DNA of 64,000 nt from Prorocentrum cordatum (taxonomy: Eukaryota; Sar; Dinophyceae; Prorocentrales; Prorocentraceae). This document shows, piece after piece, positions 35,065 through 44,556 of this stretch. The notes beneath the pieces are model-generated. The model worked only from the letters and a program-made list of their open reading frames with translations, had not been told where the DNA came from and ran no database searches. The translations under genes and the position numbers were made by a program. Each line of letters starts with the position of its first letter. The stretch's first letter is position 1. The stretch is from positions 281,630 through 345,629 of the forward strand of contig CAUYUJ010003425.1 of NCBI GenBank assembly GCA_963575745.1, read 5' to 3'.

Positions 35065-37119
35065 AAGGCAGACTCGAGTTCGGCGGCAACCCCTCGCCCG
35101 ACAGATGAAACTGCATCGTCATCGGGAGCTAGTGCGTCTTTTCTCAAGCGGAAGTTCATGTCGGGCACCCTGGCGGCCACAGAAATTGTAGAAGGTGCCC
35201 AAAGTATATGTTCAGATCTATCTCGCCATCCAGATGCGGTTCCCGAGGACATCTCGAGCTTGGGGAATTTGGGTGGAGGTAAGAACTCGTACAGGGATGT
35301 AATGAGGAGGCTCGACAAGTCAGATGCCCCAGACGTTTACCAGGCATATCTCCTAGGATGGGACGCCCATGCTGCCAGACAGAAGCCAATTCTAGTGAAC
35401 TTCCTCGTGCCGCATGAGATTTTAGATTGGCTGGTGAGGCCCAGCGACATTCACTTGTGGAGTCGGTTCGGCGATGGCCAGCGACCACAAGAACAAGCGT
35501 TGAGAGAATGGGGTGAAAACGTTGTTCCGCCGCTGGACGCACTCGCAGAAAACGCGGTTTCTCTTGGCATATGGGGAGACGCCGCGCCTTACGCGCACAG
35601 GGACTCGCTTTACTTATTGACTTGGCAGACCATTTCAGGATCTATCTTGAGGCATCGGCGAAACTGGTTCTGCGCCTTCCCCAAAAGGCAGCGGGCAGAA
35701 ATGCAAATCGGGGGTGCCCCAAACTCTCTCAACTCCCGAATTCCACTCGCAACCCTCCCACCTCCAACCTTCCCTGCAGAGCCCTCCCCCCGCACCACCG
35801 GCCACCGCCGCCGCCGCCCCTCCTCGCGCGACTCCCCGACCCCCCCCCAACCACCACCCTCCACAACCCACTCGCCCTAGCCATGCTCCTCCTGCCCTCA
35901 TCTACCTCCCTCTCGTTTTGTTTTGCTGCCGCGCAGGCAAGTCTGCCAGTGCGGCTGCTCTGGCAGGTGTACCTTCGAAGGGGCCTGGAGAGTGATGCGA
36001 TGGAGTCTGGAGTCGCTGGCTCGGGGTACGCATCCGAGCAAGAGGCACGACGGCTTGTGCTTCGGCGCGTCTCGAGAATTTAGTGGTGACATCGCCAGGG
36101 GCGACAAAATCGGCCACGCATTGCCGTGCAAGGCGGCATGCATCCAGGTGAAAGGCGACTGGGCGTGGCTCAAGCAGGCGTTCCAGCTGACAGGCTGGAA
36201 GGCCGAAACAAAGGATAAGCGATGCTGCTGGATATGTCCAGCAAACACAGGAGACCTGGATTTCAGGAGGTGCGACTCGGAGGCTCAGTGGCGTGGACAC
36301 GAGTTCACGCACGTGCAGTTCGTCATGCAGAATATCATGATGGAGCGCTTCGTATCTGAGCTGTTCTCGTTCCCAGGCATGCAGCTGAAATATGTGAGCA
36401 TAGACCTCATGCATGCGTCTTGCCTGGGTATTCTGCCGTACCTCCTCGGCAACGTGTTTTTCGAACTCTCGCGTTCCTTGGGCGGGAACCTGACGGCAGA
36501 CAGCGACAAAACCATCCACGCAATGACAGTGCTGATGGTGCAGGTCAGGATGGCAGCGAAAAGCTTGGGCATCCCCGCGCCGATTCAGAACCTCACCTTG
36601 AGCATGCTCAAGCCTCAGGGCAAGAACCCTAAGATGAAATTGAAGGCCGCCGAGGGGCGGTACATGCTACGAGTTCTACGTGAGATGCTGACGCAATTTC
36701 ACTCGCCGCGGAATGCCCGTGATCAGACAAGGGCCGCCTGCGTGAACTACCTTGCGCAGGTTTACGATGAGCTGCCAGTCTGGGACCCTGTCCACTCCCC
36801 AGATAGGATCCGAATGGCTGGGCTTCGCCACGTTTTTTTGTACATCGAGCTGTTTCGTGAGGCGGCCTCGAAGGACGCCGACACCATCTACTGGCGACTC
36901 TACCCCAAACACCACATCTTCATCCACCTCGTGGAGAAGCAAACGGCCGAGCAGGGAAGTCCCAAAGAGAGCTGGAACTACTCGGACGAGGCCGAGATCG
37001 GCCAGGCCGTGAACGTAGCAAAAAAATGCCACTGCACGACCATATGTAGAGAGCTGATCAGGAAGTACCGCGCCATAGACCTGGCGGACCTGGTGCGGGA
37101 CTTTCGGTCCTGTTGGTAA
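35065..37119 (+). CDS. Z1: transposase-like protein of E1, at least 2 exons
   Basis: Exon 1 (35065-35687, after CACTCCCAG) includes WGENVVPPLDALAEN and ends FCAFPKR. The 249-bp intron opens GC and ends GCGCAG, and exon 2 (35937-37119) joins in phase as QVCQCGCSGRCT. It continues IQVKGDWAWLKQAF, CCWICPA, IDLMHASCLGILPYLLGN, KMKLKAAEGRYML, YPKHHIFIHL and SPKESWNYSDEAEI. The same blocks in the same order make up Z2 of E2. As there, the Asp of KGDW, the CxxC pair, DxxH and a late Glu suggest an RNase H-fold DDE-type transposase. The upstream start exon is not identified. It is probably the enzyme acting on the CCCAGA termini. Confidence 0.78.
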
Positions 37120-37139
37120 AGGCTACTGCCTTTAGCAAA

Positions 37140-37320
37140 ATGGCGACCGCCCACTCCTCCTCCTCCTCCTCCTCCTCCCTCCTCCTCCTCCTCCTCCCTC
37201 CTCCTCCTCCGCCTCCTCCTCCTCCTCCTCCTCTTCCTCCTCCATTCCCTCCTCCTCCCCATCCTCCTCCTCCTCCTCCTCCTCCTCCTCCCCTCCTCCT
37301 CCTCCTCCCCCCAGCCCCTA
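37140..37320 (+). repeat. (CCT)n microsatellite
   Basis: Almost pure pyrimidine trinucleotide tract downstream of Z1. Confidence 0.9.
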
Positions 37321-37371
37321 CCGCCCCCCCCGCCCTCCCCCAAAAAAACAAAAAACAAAACGCACAAAGCT

Positions 37372-37450
37372 CCGACAGAAAAATGACAGAAAGCAGAAAA
37401 ATGACAGAAAAATGACAGAAAACAGAAAAATTACATAAAAAAACAGATAA
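37372..37450 (+). repeat. E1 11-bp array downstream of Z1
   Basis: Copies of ACAGAAAAATG, degenerate towards 37500. Confidence 0.85.
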
Positions 37451-37639
37451 CAGAAAAATTGCAGAAACATAACAGAAACTGCAAATCCAACAGGCGTCAA
37501 ACGACAAAAAGAACACAGGAGATCCCGCGTACACAAAAGGACAGCAGAAATCCGAGAGAAAGAACACAGCACAATGAAATGCCACGACGTCCGACAGCTC
37601 AGAGGAGGAAACAGAGCTAGCCGAAGAGGCGAAAGGAGA

Positions 37640-38035
37640 GGGAGGAGCAGAGGAGGCGGAGGAGGACGGGGAGGAGGAGGACAAGGAGGAGGAGGAGCAG
37701 CATCAGCAGCAGCAGCAGCAGCAGCGCGAGGAGGAGGACACCGAGAAACAGCAGCAGCAGCAGCTGGAGGAGACCGCCCCGCCAGGTGATTGGTCTCCTG
37801 CAACTTCGGGACTGCCGCTCGGGAGGGGGCTTTGCTGTCGCCTGATGCTGTTGCTGCTGCCCCTTCCTCCTTTCCTTCCTCCTCCTCTCCTCCTCCTCCT
37901 CCTCCTCCTCCTCCTCCTCGTCCTCCTCCTCCTCCTGCTCCTCCTCCTGCTGTTGCTGTTGCTGCTCCTCCTTCTCCTACTCCTCCTCCTACTCCTCCTG
38001 CTCCTCCTACTCCTTCTCCTCCTCCACCAGTTCGG
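37640..38035 (+). repeat. GGA/GCA and CTC low-complexity tracts
   Basis: A purine-rich half (37640-37775, with CAG runs) and a pyrimidine-rich half (37845-38035) form a loose inverted pair near the right end of E1. Confidence 0.8.
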
Positions 38036-38040
38036 CCCAA

Positions 38041-38206
38041 GCTAGAATTTTAGCGCTGAAGGATAAAAAGTTAAAATCTTTAAAAAAATTTATCCGCGGG
38101 ATAAAATTTTACCCCCGCGCTAAAATTCTGAAAATTTTATCCCCGAGGGATAAAAAAATAAGATTTTATCCCCAGGATAAAATCTTAGTTGTTCGGAATC
38201 TCTGGG
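38041..38206 (-). repeat. E1 right terminus and subterminal palindromes
   Basis: Multiple ATTTTATCC / GGATAAAAT pairs as at the left end, including TTTTATCCCCAGGATAAAAT near 38164-38183, then the 32-bp inverted repeat that ends TCTGGG at 38206. Confidence 0.88.
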
Positions 38207-40100
38207 AGATGCTCTCGCGCCCAGCGCCCGCCCGGCAGGGCTGGCGTTCGCGCGCGCGCCGCGGCCGCCTCCCTTGCCAGCGCCGCCACCGCGCACCTTC
38301 TGCGGCGAACAATCTAATAATCTCGGTAGCCGTGGCCGCGGCGGCGGCGTCTGAGGTTGCTAGCGCGCTGCGTGGCTGGCGGAGGCCAGCGGCGTCGTGA
38401 TGTAGCGTTCCTTGACCACTGAATCGTCGATCGCCCGCTGGAGCGCCGCGTGGAACGGCGCGCGGCCCTGCTGCGCCAGCAGCTAGGCCTCCTTCGCATG
38501 CGCGGCTCGCGCAGCAGCAATAGGACCCGCGGCGGGCACGAGCGCGTCGACCCGCGCGCTCCTCGCCACGAGGCACGTGTTGCCCGAGTACATAATTCAG
38601 ATGCGCGTGGAACAGCTGCGGCCTGCGGGGTCCTCGTCCTCTTCGGCTGAATAGAGCGCTGTGGTTGCCTCTGTGCGGATGTCGCCGCGCTCGGCCTCCG
38701 TCTGCATGGCCTCGAAATAAGATATTGCCAGAACGTGGCCCTCCTCGAACTTCCAGCCAACATCCTCGAAGGCCGGCCTCGTCGCCTGGCGGTCGAAGAC
38801 GTTTAGCGGTTCGAACGACTGGCGGGCGTCAAACTCGCCCACCATCTTCTGAGGTTGCTCGATCCTCGCGCGCGCCGCCTGCCGCGCGCGCGCGAGCGCC
38901 GCGACCTGCGCGCGGCGCTCGACCCTGGTTCCCGCGTCGAGGTTGGGCTAGTCTCTGGCGAACGCCCTGACGACGTCGCCCAGGTTCAGCAGAGCCGAGA
39001 AAACTTGCCCGAGCTCGTCGCCCCATAGATGTACAGCTGCGCTCGCGTGTTTGGCGACGCAAGCGCGCCCTCTTCTTCTGCGAGGTCCACGAGTGGCGCG
39101 CCGCTGAGCCGCCCCCTTGACGCGGGCCGCGCAGGCGACGCTGAGGGCGGATCACCAGGAACCAAGCGGGCCTCGCTCAGGCCGGGCGATGTGCTTCGAG
39201 GAAGAAAGCGGTTCTGGATCGCGCGACGATCCAGCGCGCCCGCCCAGGCAAGAGGGGGCGCGCTGCGAGGCCCCGAAGGCGCCCGCCACCCGCGGGACCC
39301 GCCCCGGCGCGTTAGACGCACCTCCCCGTTTGGACACACGTCCCCGTTTGGGCCCCTTGCCGCGCGCCGGCGCGGCCCCCGCCCCGAGAGATCGAATGGG
39401 GCCCCGACGCCGCTGGCGCCCTCCTCGCCGGGCTGCCTCCCGCTAGCCCCACGCGACGGGCCCTCGAGGAGCTCGCGGAGGTCGACGAGCTCTCCGAGGC
39501 CGAGCCCTCGCCCGCGCTCTCGAAGGCTGCCACTGCCACCTCTGGCCCGCGATGCGTCGCGGTGCGGCGTCATCATCTCTGGCGGGCCATGTCGCCACAG
39601 TATGCCGAATCCAACGGCGTCCTGTTCGAAGCCCAGCCGCGGCCGCCGACCTCGTGAAGCTTGGCCACCTTGCGCTTCTTCATGTGCGCGATGATGTACC
39701 GCTACTTGGCGGCCCCCTCGGGGCCCGCGTCTGCGGGCGGGGGCCGCTGCTTGCCGCGCCCGATCAGAATATTCCCCTAGTCGCCGCAGTCGCGGTTGAC
39801 CTCCGCCTCGAGTTCGCTCGCGTCGCCGTCGCGGCCGCCGCCCGCTGGCGCAGCGATCTTTGTTGCAGGGGGGTGGGGGGGGGGCTCCTCCGCCGCGCCG
39901 TCGACGGCGGCCTGTCGTCGCCATCGACCCCGCTGGCGGCGGCGCCGGCCGCGGCGCCGCTGGCGCCCGCCCTGCGGCCCGGCGGAAATCATCGCATGTC
40001 CCGGTCGCCGCGCCTCCTGGCGACCACCATTCCAAGTCGCCCCGGCCGCTCTCTGGGGCCCCCATCGCCGCCAGCCCAAAAGGCGATCATAAATCGAACG
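38207..40100 (-). pseudogene. Gene-like segment G, copy 1, broken by E1
   Basis: Minus-strand coding-like blocks shared with copy 2: DCGDWGNILIGRGKQ-like and IIAHMKKRKVAKLH around 39800-39650, GDELGQVFSALLNLGDVV near 39000, and EFDARQSFEPLNVFDRQ to YFEAMQTEAERGD at 38845-38600. In copy 1 the block AKEAWLLAQQ has TAG in place of Trp (38483-38485), an 11-bp insertion follows at about 38310, and E1 cuts the remainder. I do not recognise the protein. Confidence 0.45.
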
Positions 40101-40515
40101 TGGCCCCGCGCGGTTTCGAATGCCCAGCCAGACTTGGCCGGGTCGGCGCGCTCGTCGTCGCCTCTGGCGTCGTCGTGGTGGCGACGGTCCTCGTCTCCAC
40201 CGGCGCCGTCGCTGTCGCCGCTGTCGTCGTCGTCGTCGCAGCAAACGCGTTCGCCGCGCCGCCGCTGTCGCCGTCGCTGTCGTCGCGGTCGTCGTCGTCG
40301 TCGTCGTCTTCGTCGTCGTTCGTCGTCGCCACCCCCCCCGTCGGCCGAGAATAAAGACGTCGCCTTTTGGTTGCGCCGAACGTTGATCCCTCAGCCGCCG
40401 AGAATAAAATCGTCCCCCATTGGTTGCGCGATAGGTTGCGCCCTCGGCGGCCGAGAATGAACCCGTCTCCTGTCGGTCGCGCCATAACTTGCGCCCTCGG
40501 ACGCCAGCGATAAAA
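38207..40515 (+). repeat. Tandem unit copy 1, middle part
   Basis: Aligns along its length with 45860-48515 of copy 2. Differences include an 11-bp insertion near 38310 and the absence of about 390 bp of very GC-rich sequence found at 46970-47360 in copy 2. Confidence 0.92.
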
Positions 40516-40609
40516 TTATCCCAGCAAAGCAACCTAACAGCGATGTGTATGAGCATATCTGGAAGCATTCCCCTTAAGATTCATGATGGATTCCTGTTGT
40601 AGAATACGG

Positions 40610-40700
40610 ATGTACTCGCAGTCGCAGTCGCATTCGCAATGACAGTCGCAGCGGCAACGGCAGTCGCAGTCGCAGTCGCAGTGGCAATCCCAGGAGACGC
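40610..40700 (+). repeat. (CAGTCG)n tract
   Basis: Imperfect hexanucleotide repeat inside the Helentron-like element. Confidence 0.85.
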
Positions 40701-41190
40701 TGGTATCAATTGATTTAGCTGCAAACTACAGACGAGACAGTGCTATCAATGAATTTAGCGTCCAAGCGAAACACTGCTATCAATTGATTAATTTGCGAAT
40801 GAGACGATGCTATCAATGGATTCAGATTGGAACGACTCACTGCTTTCGATAGTTGTATCTCCAAACGGACACATCTATCAATGGATGTAATCCCAAAGGA
40901 GCCACCGTTATCAATGGATTTATCTCGAAGGGGACACTGCTATTCATGAGTTTAGCTTCAAGCGGCTCACTGCGTTCGATAGCTTTATCTCCAGACGAGA
41001 CACTGCTATCAATGGATGCATCCCCAAACGAGACGCTGCGATCAACGGAATTTTCTCCGAACGAGACACTGCGATCAATGGATTTAGCTTCGAACGAACG
41101 GCTGCTTTCGATAGCTTTAAATCCAAGCGACACACTGCTATCATTGGATGTATCTCCGAACGAGACACTGCTATCAATGGGTTTATCTTC
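40700..41190 (+). repeat. Minisatellite with TATCAATGGATTTA unit
   Basis: About 13 degenerate copies of a unit near 36 bp containing GAGACACTGCTATCAATGGA. It lies next to the 3' end of the element (minus-strand orientation). Confidence 0.85.
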
Positions 41191-41303
41191 GAGCGAGGCA
41201 CGTCAGAAGCATGGCATTGCTGATGCGGTGCAGACAGGAATCGAGCACGCAGACGGGCAGGCTGAGCAGCACCGCCACAAAGCAGCCTGCGTCTCGCGGC
41301 TTC

Positions 41304-43935
41304 TCAAGGACGCGCAGGCCAGCCCAGCGCCTGTCGGGCCTTCGCGCAGGCGATCTTTGTCTCGGCAATCTTGCCCGCGAAGAATTCGTCGAAGGCCTTC
41401 GCGATCTGTTCCGGGGGGCCTGGCTCGATGATGCTCCGGTCAGGCAAGCCGCGGCTCAAGAGCTGGCCGAAGCTCCTAGGCCGCGACAGGCTGACGTAGT
41501 AGGCCAGCCAAATGGACTCAGACTCCTGCTCCTGCCTCGTCGTCTCTGCCCACCTTTGGCGCCCTGGGCGCAGGCCCGAACAGACGTGCCGGGGCTTAGT
41601 TGGCACCGCCCACTGGCTGCAGGCAGGCCCGGATGCGCTCTGGGACGCCGTCCTCCGGCAGCCGTGTCGCGGCGAGTTCCCCCCCGACTGACACCTCGGA
41701 AAAAGGTGGCGCACTGCCGCTTGCGGCCCCTCACGATCTGCATGTACTCGGCGCGCTTGACTGTTGCCCAGTGCGCCTCGCTGAGATTGCGCGCTGCGCC
41801 CGAGAAGACGACGCTCAGAGACTCCGCAAGCGCGCCGCGCGCCGGGGGCAGCTCCATGGGCGGGATTTCCGCCGTGGGCTGGGCGAAGAGGACGGCGTTG
41901 CCCGCGACGCCTTTCTGCTGGACATCCGGGGCGCCCTTGCCAATGCGGACTTGCTTCCAACAGCGCCGGCCAAGGGGCGCCGGCCATCTAAGTAGCCTTC
42001 GAAGTGCCGCGGACGCGCGCCGCGCCGGCCCTCGGCCGATCCAGTTGTCGTTGACCAGGGCGTTCGACGGCATCTTCGGCTTTTTGGCGCACAGGTCAGC
42101 AAGGCGCTCCCAACAGACCCACGCCAACGCACCGGCATCTCCCACCCCTGCGCGCCGAGGCCTGTCGTCTGCAGGCTGAGGAGCTCCGCCAGGCCTGTCG
42201 TCTGCAGGCTGAGAAGCACCGCAGGTGCCCGCCGTTGCTGCTGGTGCTTCCACAGGGACTCGACGGGAGTGCAGCAGAGATCGCCACTCTGGGTGATCTG
42301 GATGCTGAACGCTGGACGCGCGCAACTGTTCGTGCGGGATCAAAGGCCACCGCTGCCTGTACCTGCCCACGTCCAGGAGCTTCTGCACGAGCTCCGGGGA
42401 CTGCAAGTAGTACGCCCCGCGGTGCTTCACCAAGGTCTGCGTGGGTCGGGCGTTTGCCTCGCCTTCGGGGAAGTGCCCCTGGTCGCTTGCAGGGTCTTCG
42501 CAGTGCTCGGGGGAGCACCTCTCCGGCACTGCCCCAAAGAGGCGCAGTTTGCGGCGGTGCTCGAGGTAATCTTTCTGCGCGCGGACTACGCAGGCTGCCT
42601 CGCATCGGGGCGCCGCCTCGCCGCCCGAGAAGCGGTTGGCCTTGCTGCCCGGGTGGCAGACCTGCTGGAAGCAAGCAAAATTCTGCACCATGAACCTCTT
42701 CTCCTGGGCGGCCATCGGCCTGCAGCCGGCCTCCGCCATCTGGAACAGGACCCGCTTGCGGTGCTCCGCCTCGCCCGCGCGGCGCCGCTGCTTGCGCCGC
42801 GCAAAGTCCTCCTCCGTAACAGAGTCGAACTCGCAGAACTGGCACGCGAGCGGCGCCGTCAAGACGGGCCGCTCCGAGAAGACGCGCAGCTGGCCCCCCT
42901 CCACCTCGCCGCCGGGAACGTAGCGGCTCTTCCCCGCGGGGGCACCGACGCCCTGAGCGCCCGCTCTGCGCACAGCTGCACGAACTCCTCGCGCTGCGCA
43001 GAGGGGCTGGACACAAGCTCCTTGTAGGCGGCGAGGCGCCGGGATGCCACTCTCGAGCATCAGATCCTGTTCTGGGCCTCCTCTGCGAACCCTTCCATGG
43101 GGTTTGGAAGCTCCTCCGGCTCCGCGATGCGAGCCGCTGCTCTGGCATCGCTGTCCGCCTGCTGCAGGGCCTGGAGCTCGGCCTCCTGCTCCGGGGGGAA
43201 TTGCTTCGCCTTCCGTGCTCTCCGGACTTCCTCGGCCAGCTGCCGCTCTGCGAGGCTACGCCCGGCGTACTCCTTCGGGTAGCAGCCGAGGTCTCGCACC
43301 TGGTGCAGGATCTCCTGGGTCTTCGTCTCCGCCTGCTGCAGGGCCTGGAGCTCGACCTCCTGCTCTGGCGAAAACTGCTTCGCCTTCCGTGCGTCGCGGA
43401 GTGTCCGCGCCAGCTGCCGCTCTGCAGGGCTACGCCCGGCGTGCTCCTTCGGGTAGCTGCCGAGGTCCCGCAACTGCTGCAAGAGCTCCTCGGTCTTCTG
43501 TCTCCGCTGGAGGTCTGCCTTTTGCTGCGCCTTCTGCTTGGCGGGAGCCCCTGCTCCCGCTGCCGCGGCAGGCTGAGAAGCACAGCTGCCTGCCGCAGCA
43601 GGCTGAGAAACACCGCCGCCTGCGTCCACCCTGACCGCGCTGGCGCTGGCTTGCGCCTGTCTGCCGGCGCCGGCGCTGGCGCCAGACTCTCTTCCCGGCC
43701 GCGGACGCGCGTCGGTCTTCCCTCGCAGGCGCCGAGCAAGCGCGGCCGCAGCAGGCGCGGCCACAGACGCGCGTCGGTCCTCCCTCGCAGGCTGAGAAGC
43801 ACCGCGAGAAGCCGAGGCTGCGGCTGCGGACGAACGTCGCGACGAGGCGTTGGCCATTGCCATGTGCACAGCGCAGGAAAGGGAGGGCGGCGACAAGAGA
43901 GAGGCACACGCACACCTTGAACGAAACACGGCCAT
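41304..43935 (-). pseudogene. Helitron-like protein with N-terminal repeats, interrupted
   Basis: The first block (43935-43060) carries two tandem repeats of about 55 residues: LGSYPKEHAGRSPAERQLAR to FSPEQEVELQALQQ and LGCYPKEYAGRSLAERQLAE to FPPEQEAELQALQQ. They resemble helicase-associated repeats. After an in-frame TGA at 43062 the frame continues with AYKELVSSPSAQREEFVQLC and then shifts. A cysteine-bearing part (ACQFCEFDSVTEEDFARR) follows, then LADLCAKKPKMPSNALVNDN with WIGR next and QQKGVAGNAVLFAQP, matching the domain known to me as DUF6570 that precedes Helitron Rep regions. A further shift leads to LAYYVSLSRPRSFGQLLSRG and KAFDEFFAGKIAETKIACAK. The Rep HxH/Y2 motifs and the helicase were not found, so this is a truncated, non-autonomous copy. 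Confidence 0.65.
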
Positions 43936-43969
43936 CAGTAGTAGTGGCAGTGGCAGTGGCTGCAGTAGC

Positions 43970-44460
43970 AGTAACTGCTATAGGAATCTGAAGAGGAATC
44001 CATTCGAATCTACAGGAATATGTAGGAATCTATATCGGATTCTATAAGGAATCTATACGAATCTATGGGAATCCATAAGAATCTATAGGAAGCTATGTAG
44101 GAATCTATGGGAATCTAGAAGAATCCATGGGGATCCAAATGAATATATAGAGAATTTATAAGAATCTATAATATTCCAAAGGCAAAACTATACGAGTCTA
44201 TAGGGAATATGTGAGAATCTCTAGGAATCCATCGGAAAAAAAGTTCCCGCGGCATTCCCCCGGTTCCCGCCCCCATAGGTACACAAGCATCCGCGGCGAG
44301 TCTATAAGGAATCTATAGGAATCTATAGGAATCCATAAGAGAAAACGCTCCCGCGGCACTCCCCGCAAACACCCGCGGCGAGTCTATAGGGAATCTACAG
44401 GAATCTATCGGAATCCATAGGCACTCCCCAGTTCCCGCCCCCAAAGGTACACAAACACCC
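43970..44460 (+). repeat. (GGAATCTATA)n minisatellite
   Basis: Many degenerate copies of a 10-12 bp GGAATCTATA unit, with two GC-rich interruptions containing ...CCCGCGGCATTCCCC.... It lies next to the 5' end of the Helentron-like element. Confidence 0.88.
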
Positions 44461-44556
44461 GCGGCATTTCCCGGGGCCCGCCCAGACCCCCTCGGGGGCG
44501 TCAAGATGCTCTCGTTTGACACCATTAGAAACCTATCAATCTTCGCTGCTAGGTGA

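Larger units (their letters stand above)
26350..38206 (+). mobile_element. E1: 11.9 kb DNA transposon, CCCAGA family
   Basis: The first 32 bases and the reverse complement of the last 32 agree at 27 positions; both open CCCAGA and share AACA and CTAAGATTTTATCC. The flanks are AG on both sides (26348-26349, 38207-38208). The empty site is present in copy 2 of the tandem unit, where ...CCTGAAACAGATGCTCTCGC... runs unbroken around 45851-45871. All genes are on the plus strand, in order M1 (27484-29513), X1 (30494-31843), Y1 (32707-34546) and Z1 (35065-37119). The insertion interrupts the unrecognised gene-like segment of the host unit. Confidence 0.93.
40516..44556 (-). mobile_element. Helitron/Helentron-like element, 4.0 kb
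   Basis: The boundaries come from the empty site in copy 2 (about 48510), where GCGATAAAACAATATC is unbroken; here GCGATAAAA is followed by the element and CAATATC resumes at 44557. One A is ambiguous, so the limits can slide by one base. On the minus strand the insertion can be read between T and T. Subterminal inverted repeats CCTAACAGCGATG (40533-40545) and cttcgctgctagg (44541-44553) match at 11 of 13 positions. There are no long terminal repeats or TIRs at the very ends. The coded protein has the domain I know from Helitron N-termini. TT insertion and subterminal inverted repeats are described for Helentrons. Confidence 0.8.

Noticed and set aside
37132-37150. Minus-strand GCCATTTTG similar to the middle of the spliced leader
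   Set aside because: The match is limited to nine bases and it points away from any gene on that strand.
40340-40515. Separate satellite array
   Set aside because: These are single units of the 53-bp minisatellite that belong to the tandem unit and have counterparts in copy 2.
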